From positions 290,747 to 354,746 of the forward strand of contig JADJJE010000008.1 in NCBI GenBank assembly GCA_016706685.1: a DNA stretch of 64,000 nucleotides, read 5' to 3'. The DNA is from Sandaracinaceae bacterium. Its GTDB lineage: Bacteria; Myxococcota_A; Polyangia; Polyangiales; Houyiibacteriaceae. The notes beneath the pieces were generated by a model that saw only the letters and a program-made list of their open reading frames with translations, ran no database searches and was not told the origin of the DNA. Both the position numbers and the translations under genes were made by a program. Positions 58,209-64,000 of the stretch are shown piece after piece. Position 1 is the first letter of the stretch, and every line of letters begins with the position of its first letter.

Positions 58209-59200
58209 CTGATAAGGAAGCCGCCAGCAGCCCCGAGCCCACCGCCCCCGAGACCGTGCTGACCGTGAAGGACCTGAAGAAGACCTTCCGCATCGGCTTC
58301 CTGCGCAAGAAGGTGGAGGCCGTGAAGGGCGTCAGCTTCGAAGTGCGGCGCGGTGAGGTGTTCGGCCTGCTGGGCCCGAACGGCGCAGGCAAGACCACGT
58401 CCATCAAGTGCGTGCTGCGCTTGATTCACCAGGACGAGGGCACGGTCACCATCTTCGGCCGGGCGCCCGGCGACCGCGAAGCAGTGCGGCGGCTCGGCTA
58501 CATGCCCGAGAACCCGTACATCTATCAATACCTTCGGCCGCTCGAGTTCCTGGACCTGTGCGGCCGGCTGATGGGCATGAGCCCCAAGGACCGCGCACAG
58601 CGCAGCGACGAGATGCTCACGCGGGTGGGCCTCGACCACGCTCGCGACCGACCCATCGGCAAGTTCAGCAAGGGCATGATGCAACGCGTGGGGCTGGCGC
58701 AGTCCCTGCTGCACGACCCGGACCTGCTGGTGTTGGACGAGCCCATGAGCGGCCTCGACCCGATTGGCCGCAAGGAGGTGCGTGACCTGCTGGTGGAGCA
58801 GCGCGCGCGTGGGAAGACGCTCATCTTCACCAGCCACATCCTGAGCGACGTGGAGATGCTGTGTGACCGGGTGGCCATCTTGCAGCACGGACTGGTCACC
58901 GCTGCGGGCACGCTGGACGAGCTGCTGCACCGCGGTCAGCGGCGCTTCGAGGTCCAGCTGGGCTCGGTATCGGAGGCGACACGCGCCGCGCTCGCAGACC
59001 TGGGCACGCTCACCTCGCAGGGCGCGTCGTGGGTGATCGGCGTGGACGGCGAAGCCGCAGTGGAGCCGGTGCTGCGTGCCGCGCTCGACGGCGGCGCCCG
59101 TGTGGAGGCGGTGGTGCCGCACCGCGAGACCCTCGAGAACTACTTCGTGCGCGACTCCGCGCGTCGCGGCCCCACGCCCGAGACAGGACCCACCCCATGA
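58205..59200 (+). CDS. ABC transporter ATP-binding protein
   Basis: This 331-residue ATPase has Walker A LLGPNGAGKTTSIKC, signature IGKFSKGMMQRVGLAQSLL, Walker B LLVLDEPMSGLDPIGRKE and switch TSHILSDVEM. The FSKGM form is typical of ABC-2 exporters. No permease gene is in the window. It overlaps both neighbours by 4 nt. Confidence 0.95.
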   Translation: MTDKEAASSPEPTAPETVLTVKDLKKTFRIGFLRKKVEAVKGVSFEVRRGEVFGLLGPNGAGKTTSIKCVLRLIHQDEGTVTIFGRAPGDREAVRRLGYMPENPYIYQYLRPLEFLDLCGRLMGMSPKDRAQRSDEMLTRVGLDHARDRPIGKFSKGMMQRVGLAQSLLHDPDLLVLDEPMSGLDPIGRKEVRDLLVEQRARGKTLIFTSHILSDVEMLCDRVAILQHGLVTAAGTLDELLHRGQRRFEVQLGSVSEATRAALADLGTLTSQGASWVIGVDGEAAVEPVLRAALDGGARVEAVVPHRETLENYFVRDSARRGPTPETGPTP

Positions 59201-59631
59201 GCGACATCATCACCCCCGAAGCCGCCCTCGAGCTGATGGAGGACGAAGGCTTCGTCTACGTGGACGTGCGTACCGAGGCCGAGTTCGACGGTGGCCACCC
59301 AGCGGGCGCGTACAACATCCCCGTGCGCCTGCGCGGTGCCGCGGGGTTGGTGCCCAACGAGGCGTTCGTAAACGTGGTGAGCGCCAGCTTCGCACCCGAC
59401 GCGAAGCTCATCGTGGGCTGCCAGATGGGCGGCCGCAGCCAGACCGCCGCAGGCTTGCTGCGTGCTGCCGGCTTCACCAACGTGCGCGACCAGGGGGCCG
59501 GCTGGGGCGGCAAGAAAGACCCCTTCGGTGGCACGGCCGAGCTGGGCTGGCAGGCATCTGGCCTGCCCGTGGGCCTGCGCGCCGAGCCGGGCCACGACTA
59601 CGCCGCGCTCCGCGAAAAAGCGGGCCGCTGA
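59197..59631 (+). CDS. Rhodanese-like sulfurtransferase
   Basis: This 144-residue single-domain protein starts MSDIITPEAALELMEDEG. FVYVDVRTEAEFDGGHPAGA and the catalytic-loop Cys in LIVGCQMGGRSQTAAGLL are typical; Cys is present, so activity is possible. It is the last gene of the DegT-ABC-rhodanese operon. It may deliver sulfur to, or detoxify, the pathway product. Confidence 0.92.
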   Translation: MSDIITPEAALELMEDEGFVYVDVRTEAEFDGGHPAGAYNIPVRLRGAAGLVPNEAFVNVVSASFAPDAKLIVGCQMGGRSQTAAGLLRAAGFTNVRDQGAGWGGKKDPFGGTAELGWQASGLPVGLRAEPGHDYAALREKAGR

Positions 59632-59637
59632 CCCCGC

Positions 59638-60318
59638 TCAGCGCACGTCTTCGGGGCAGTCCCAGTCGTCGAGCGCGCGCGCGAGGCCCGGCGCCTCGAA
59701 CTCCGCGACGGTGACACGCGCCAGCAGTCGCTGGAACGAGCGCTGTCCCGCCGCGAGCGCGGCATCGACGGCGGGCAGGAGCAGCGCCGGCCGATAGCGC
59801 GCGAGCAGCGGCTCCCACGGAGCCTCGGGGCCCCGGCGGGCGGCCAGCACGGCGGCCCCCGAGGGGTGTTCCCGCAGGGCCGTGAGCAGGGCAGGCGTCA
59901 CGTAAGGCATGTCGCACGCCACGGCGATGACCTGATCGAGCCCACTCGCGTGGGCGGCCTGCAGCAGGGCGCGCAGACCCCCGAGCGGACCGACGCCGGC
60001 CGGGTCATCCTGCAGCCGGCCCCGAAACGCGGGCTGATCCGCACCTCCTGCCGCGGAGTTCAACTCCCGCGCATGCACTGTGGCGAGCGGGTCGTACGCC
60101 TCCAGATCACCCACCAGCCAGCGGGGAGCACACCCCGCCTCAGCGCCAACGCGGAGCGCGTGGACCACAAGGGACTCGTCACTGCCCGGCACGAGCAAGA
60201 GCCCCTTGGGCTGGCCCCCCATGCGGGACGAGCGCCCGCCCACGAGCACGCCCAGGCCGGTGCCGCGGATGGCGTCCGAGCCCGAGGAGCACCCGCTTGT
60301 CGTGGAATCAACCGGCAT
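59638..60318 (-). CDS. mobA: Molybdenum cofactor guanylyltransferase-like protein
   Basis: A 226-residue nucleotidyltransferase has N-terminal GLGVLVGGRSSRMGGQPKGL (family LAGGxSxRMGxxK) and DQVIAVACDMPYVTPALLTA with the metal-binding Asp. MobA attaches GMP to molybdopterin for enzymes such as DMSO reductases. ATG 60318 (MPVDSTTSGCSSGSD) is used; a longer frame runs into the divergent gene. It is convergent with rhodanese, with a 6-bp gap. Confidence 0.85.
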   Translation of the reverse strand: MPVDSTTSGCSSGSDAIRGTGLGVLVGGRSSRMGGQPKGLLLVPGSDESLVVHALRVGAEAGCAPRWLVGDLEAYDPLATVHARELNSAAGGADQPAFRGRLQDDPAGVGPLGGLRALLQAAHASGLDQVIAVACDMPYVTPALLTALREHPSGAAVLAARRGPEAPWEPLLARYRPALLLPAVDAALAAGQRSFQRLLARVTVAEFEAPGLARALDDWDCPEDVR

Positions 60319-60342
60319 GGCAGAGTGTCTTCTCTGCCTAGC

Positions 60343-60981
60343 ATGAACCGCCCTCCTCGCGCCGTGCCTCGCCGCGCACACCTGCTCTCCTTCACGGCCC
60401 TCGCCGGAACCATGGCGTTTTCGTTCGCCAACGGCTGGTTCGTGGACGCGGGGAGCACCGAAGAGGCCTGCCCGCACCACACGGCGCCAGCTGCGGAGGT
60501 GGCCGCGGAGCCCAGCTACTCCCCCTTCGTGGTGGACGTGGACACCACTTCGCACGACGCGGTGCCGTTCCATCTCATCTCCTTCAAGGACGTGGGCATG
60601 TCGCTGCCCGACGACGCCACCCGTCAGGTGGCGTACGAGAGCCTGGCCGAGGCGCTGTCGCTCGAGCTGGCCGACCTGTCCGGCGACCCGGGAGCACCCA
60701 CCAGCAGCAGCGTGCGCCACGACCACGGCCTGACCCACCCGTCGGCCCACCTGGCCTGCGAGGGTGGGCACATCTACGTGGACGTGTGGCGCTCCGGCGA
60801 GGGCGGCCCCTATGGGTACTCGCTGTGGTCGGGCTGTGGCGAGGACGACCGCTTCGCCTACAACGAGCGGGTGGTGGCGAGCTCGGATGACGCGGCGGCC
60901 TCCATGGACCCGCTGGCTCACGAGATCGCCGAGTCCCTCGAGGACGCGCTGCGCCGCCGTTGCTTCCAGCGCACCTGCTGA
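60343..60981 (+). CDS. Secreted hypothetical protein
   Basis: A 212-residue protein starts MNRPPRAVPRRAHLLSFTAL with a signal-like hydrophobic stretch LAGTMAFSFANGWF. The mature part has VVDVDTTSHDAVPFHLISF, a GGHIYVDVWRSGEGGPYGYS beta segment and three or more Cys. It ends RRRCFQRTC. No family is recognised. It is divergent from mobA (24 bp between starts), with the two probably sharing a promoter region. Confidence 0.6.
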   Translation: MNRPPRAVPRRAHLLSFTALAGTMAFSFANGWFVDAGSTEEACPHHTAPAAEVAAEPSYSPFVVDVDTTSHDAVPFHLISFKDVGMSLPDDATRQVAYESLAEALSLELADLSGDPGAPTSSSVRHDHGLTHPSAHLACEGGHIYVDVWRSGEGGPYGYSLWSGCGEDDRFAYNERVVASSDDAAASMDPLAHEIAESLEDALRRRCFQRTC

Positions 60982-61069
60982 CCACGTTGGCGGACCAGCC
61001 CCGCGCCGCGCACCCAACTGTCACCCGCCGGCAACGGGACTCGTGAGGAGCCCCGTGATATCTTGCGGC

Positions 61070-62475
61070 ATGGCTTCTTTCCGCTTGGGCTTGTTCTTGC
61101 TGGTGTCTCTGGTGATCCCCGGGTGGGCCTCGCTCGCCCGCGCCAACGGCTCCTATAGCCACATCCACATCTCGCAGCTGGCCGTGGACGAGCTGCCTCC
61201 CGGCCCCATCTACGACCTGCTGAGCGACCCGCTCTACGCGCCGATGATGGAGGCGGGCTCCATGTTCCCCGACAGCGGCTACGCCATCTCGAGCCCCTAC
61301 GGCGAAGAGGCCCACTGGCCGCCGTTCGTGCGCGCGTACCAGGAGTGGCTGACCGAGGAGTACCAGGGCGACTTCTCGACCCCCGAGGCCAAGCAGAACC
61401 TCGCGTTCTTCCTCGGGCTGGCGTCGCACGGCGTGGCTGACCAGACCTACGACTTCATGATGCTGACGCGCTCGGAAGAGGTGGACGGGCCGCTCGGCGA
61501 CGTGGACCGCGAGGCCGACTACTTCATCATCATCGACGAGGGCGTGCAGCTCTTCACGCAGTCTTGGGCGCCCTTCGCGGACCTGCCGGCCATCCTCACC
61601 GACAGCGTGGCCTACGGCTCGAACCCGTCCGTGAACGACATCAGCGAGGGCACGCTGGTGGAGGGCATGGGCCGCATGGAGTTCGTGATCTTCATCCAGC
61701 GCCGCGCGGCCTACAACGGCTACGTGCAGGCCTGGGAGACCTACCCCTGGCTCGGCACGCACATCTACAACCCCGACGCCAACGGCTCGCTGCCGCACGT
61801 GGCCAAGCTCGTGGCTGCCTCGTGGGAGGCGCTCTACCGGCGCGTGCTCGGGACGGCCTCCATGGACACCGACCTGGTGGTGGCCACCGTGCCGGTGGAC
61901 GGCGCCATGAACTTCCCCGTGGACCCCGCAGAGAGCACCACGCTCACGCAGCTGGGTGTGGTCTTCGGCTACGGCATCCGGCGCGACCAGCTGTCCCCGC
62001 TGATGCGGCTGGTGGACGAAGACGGCAACACCGTGCCCACCTCGTTCCACACCCCATACAACACCGGCATCGCGTTCTTCGTGATGCTGCGGCCCACGCA
62101 GATGCTGCAGTACGACCACCAGTACCGCGTGGAGATCAGCGCCGGCGTCGAGAACCTGATCGGAGAAGAGAGCACGGTGCCCTACACCTACGCGTTCCGC
62201 ACGCGCTGCGCCCCGGACATGCTGGCCAACTGCCCGCCGCTGCCGGCGCCGCTGGTGGCCGGGCCCATCCCCACGGAACCCCCGCCGCTCGGGGGCGCTG
62301 ACATGGGCGTGGACCTCGGCACGGCTCCGGTGGACATGGGCACGCCGCCCCCGCTCACGGGCGGTGGTGGCTGCAGCGTGAGCAGCCCGAGACCGAGGCG
62401 CCGTTCGCGATGCTGCTGACGCTCGCCCTGTGCGCCGCGTGGGCCGGTCGCCGCCGGGGTGGCCCACGCCCTTGA
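61070..62475 (+). CDS. Secreted zinc-dependent phospholipase C-like protein with MYXO-CTERM tail (frameshift near end)
   Basis: A signal peptide (MASFRLGLFLLVSLVIPGWASLARANG) precedes a domain like zinc-dependent phospholipase C/S1-P1 (SYSHIHISQLAVDEL, MEAGSMFPDSGYA, FLGLASHGVADQTYDFMM with spaced His and Asp ligands). A beta domain and a Pro/Asp-rich stalk follow. In the upstream frame the protein stops at 62419. In the next frame the sequence continues PETEAPFAMLLTLALCAAW and AGRRRGGPRP to 62475, a perfect MYXO-CTERM tail following the Cys in GGGGCSVSS. A one-base indel near 62390 therefore hides it. Confidence 0.8.
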
Positions 62476-62523
62476 GTTCCAGTGTCGCTCCGGCGGGACC
62501 GGGCCGCCCGGCAAATAGGCGCC

Positions 62524-63708
62524 TCATCGGGTGCCTCCGCCCTTCTTCGGTGCCCGCGTGCGGGCCCGCCCGCGTGCGGACTCCTTCCTCCGCGTTGTCG
62601 TCGGTGTCGGCTCCTTGCCCAGCTCCTCTTCGATGCGCGCGATGCTCGGCAGGCTGGCGTCGAGCTCCTTTGGCAGAGACTCGACCAACTGGTAGTCGGC
62701 GATGCCGAGCGGCACCGAGGTCGAGCGCAGCGCGTACTCGGCGACGAGCTCGTTCTTGGTCTTGCAGAGGAGCAACCCGATGGTCGGTTGGTCGTCATCG
62801 GCCTTCACCTGGGCGTCGATGGCGGTGCAGTAGAAGCCGAGCTGCCCGAGGTGCTCCGGCTTGAACTTGCCCGCCTTCAGCTCGACCACCACGTAGCGAC
62901 GCAGCCGCAGGTGGTAGAAGAGCAGGTCGATGAAGAACTCGTCGCCGCTGACATCGAGCACGCGCTGACGCCCCACGAAAGCGAACCCGGCGCCGAGCTC
63001 CAGCAAGAACTTCGTGATGTGCTGCACGAGCGCCGCCTCGACGACGCGCTCCTGCGCGTCCTCTCCGAGGCCCAGGAAGTCGAGACGATAGGGGTCCTTC
63101 AGGCTCTCCCGTGCGAGGTCCGAGTGCGGCTCGGGCAGGCGCACCTGGAAGTTCGTGAGCGCAGCGCCTGTCCGCTGCATCGCCTGCGCGTCGATCTGGA
63201 GGACGAGCACGTTGCGCGACCAGCCGTGCTCGATCGCCTTCTGTGCGTACCAGCGGCGCTCCTCGGGCGTCTCGAGCTTCTCCAGCAGCGCGAGGTGCGT
63301 GTACCAGGGCAATTGTGCAAGCACCCCTTGCACAAAGTCCTCGTCGGGCCACGCCACGGCGAACGCGCGCATGTACTTGAGGTTGCGGGGCGAGAAACCC
63401 TCGCTGTCGGGGAACTCGGTCTTCAGGTCGGCCGAGATGCGGTCGACGATCTTCGCGCCCCACCCCTGGGCGTCCTGGCGCGCACGAATGTCGCGACCGA
63501 TGCGCCAGTAGAGCCCCAGCAGCTCGTTGTTGACGGCGCGCGCGGCCCGCTGGCGTGCTTCGTGGACACCGGCCTTCACCCCGCGGATCCAGTCGGAGTA
63601 GCCGTCTGGCGCAGCGTCCAAGGTGGCACGGGACATCTGTGCAAGCGGTGCTTGCACAATCGTGGCCTTCTTCGCCGCCGCCTTCTTGCCGCGCGAGGTG
63701 GTCACCAC
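62524..63708 (-). CDS. DUF1016 (YhcG) PD-(D/E)XK nuclease-like protein
   Basis: A 394-residue protein. The N-terminal YhcG domain reads LYWRIGRDIRARQDAQGWGA and FSPRNLKYMRAFAVAWPDED. The nuclease core (DEFFIDLLFYHLRLRRYVVVELKAGKFKPEH) places D and ExK in the PD-(D/E)XK arrangement. The C-terminal tail is Lys/Arg-rich. Such proteins are common in genomic islands and near restriction systems. The start ATG 63708 overlaps the partial gene upstream by 7 nt, so they form an operon. Confidence 0.85.
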   Translation of the reverse strand: MVTTSRGKKAAAKKATIVQAPLAQMSRATLDAAPDGYSDWIRGVKAGVHEARQRAARAVNNELLGLYWRIGRDIRARQDAQGWGAKIVDRISADLKTEFPDSEGFSPRNLKYMRAFAVAWPDEDFVQGVLAQLPWYTHLALLEKLETPEERRWYAQKAIEHGWSRNVLVLQIDAQAMQRTGAALTNFQVRLPEPHSDLARESLKDPYRLDFLGLGEDAQERVVEAALVQHITKFLLELGAGFAFVGRQRVLDVSGDEFFIDLLFYHLRLRRYVVVELKAGKFKPEHLGQLGFYCTAIDAQVKADDDQPTIGLLLCKTKNELVAEYALRSTSVPLGIADYQLVESLPKELDASLPSIARIEEELGKEPTPTTTRRKESARGRARTRAPKKGGGTR

Positions 63709-64000
63709 GACGAATCCTCGGTGACGCGCTCGGTGTCTCGGGCGCCCCAGCGCGGGGCGAGACGCAGGAGCGCCGCAGTCATCGCGATGGCGAGGTCTGC
63801 GTCCTCGCGCTCGTAGTGCGTCGCCCCGTGGTGAGCGGGGCTCGCGAAGATGTGAGTGGCTGAGCGAAGCATCACGAAGCGTTCTCGCTCCGAGAGGTCA
63901 ATGCGCTTCGCCTTCACGATGCGCTCGAGCTCACCCGAACCCTCCTTCGGCGCGCCATCGAGGCGCTCCACGGCGATCCGGCAGGCGGCGATCGCGTCGC
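63702..64000 (-). CDS. Hypothetical protein upstream of DUF1016 nuclease (partial)
   Basis: The C-terminal ~99 residues are visible; the gene continues off the right edge. The segment reads DAIAACRIAVERLDGAPKEG, IDLSERERFVMLRSATHIFA and SPAHHGATHYEREDADLAIAM with TAALLRL, ending TERVTEDSSW. It ends inside the DUF1016 start, so the two are co-transcribed. The SPAHHG..REDADLAI part resembles helical C-terminal domains of some abortive-infection proteins by eye, but I cannot confirm that. Confidence 0.5.
   Translation of the reverse strand, partial: DAIAACRIAVERLDGAPKEGSGELERIVKAKRIDLSERERFVMLRSATHIFASPAHHGATHYEREDADLAIAMTAALLRLAPRWGARDTERVTEDSSW

Overview
The window looks like a chromosomal segment of a high-GC myxobacterium (Myxococcota, probably Polyangiales/Sandaracinaceae-like). 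The reasons are the strongly GC-rich third codon positions, secreted proteins with MYXO-CTERM-like tails, DUF4215 cysteine-rich repeats with a fibro-slime domain, a Gly-rich PGRS-like lipoprotein, a Hanks-type kinase with a C-terminal membrane anchor, and an imuA-imuB-dnaE2 mutasome with a delta-proteobacterial type LexA box. The organism assignment is inferred from gene content only; no rRNA is present.

Region 1 (1-14.4 kb): almost every gene here is broken by one or more frame changes, whereas 18.3-62 kb is nearly clean. This looks more like unpolished sequence at one end of an assembly than mass pseudogenisation. It holds a LysR regulator and a YeiH-type exporter pushed apart by a 1.8-kb insert bounded by a 65-bp imperfect direct repeat. 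Next is a minus-strand operon (sulfatase-like MBL hydrolase, sulfotransferase, Gfo/Idh/MocA oxidoreductase, SDR) flanked on both sides by same-orientation copies of a ~420-bp structured element that I read as an ORF-less HEARO/IscB omega-RNA-like element. A TetR gene lies beyond the second copy, cut off from its probable operator. Then come a DUF1330 protein, a lipoprotein and a GntR - small subunit - GMC oxidoreductase operon.

Region 2 (14.4-37.2 kb): mostly envelope and surface genes (TPR/DUF protein, lipoproteins, fibro-slime protein, Gly-rich lipoprotein, a tandem pair of Ig-like MYXO-CTERM proteins), plus a Ser/Thr kinase, patatin, a ferredoxin-MBL fusion, an ethanolamine-permease-like APC transporter, a Fic protein, PPi-type phosphofructokinase, cytochrome c and ribosomal protein S21. 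TetR and Fic both have large palindromic operators.

Region 3 (37.3-39.1 kb): a small island bounded by two ~140-bp MITE-like elements in inverted orientation. It contains a degenerate tRNA-Ala copy, a parDE-type toxin-antitoxin pair and a small membrane protein.

Region 4 (39.2-64 kb): core and metabolic genes. These include an aldehyde dehydrogenase with an MBL partner, serC, tRNA-Ala(CGC), bioF-bioD, two perfect parS-like palindromes next to a dnaJ-family gene and a hexanucleotide tract, uppS-cdsA, the imuA-imuB-dnaE2 SOS mutagenesis cassette, a DegT aminotransferase - ABC ATPase - rhodanese operon, mobA, a secreted MYXO-CTERM zinc-dependent phospholipase C-like protein, and a DUF1016 (YhcG) nuclease with a partial partner gene at the edge.
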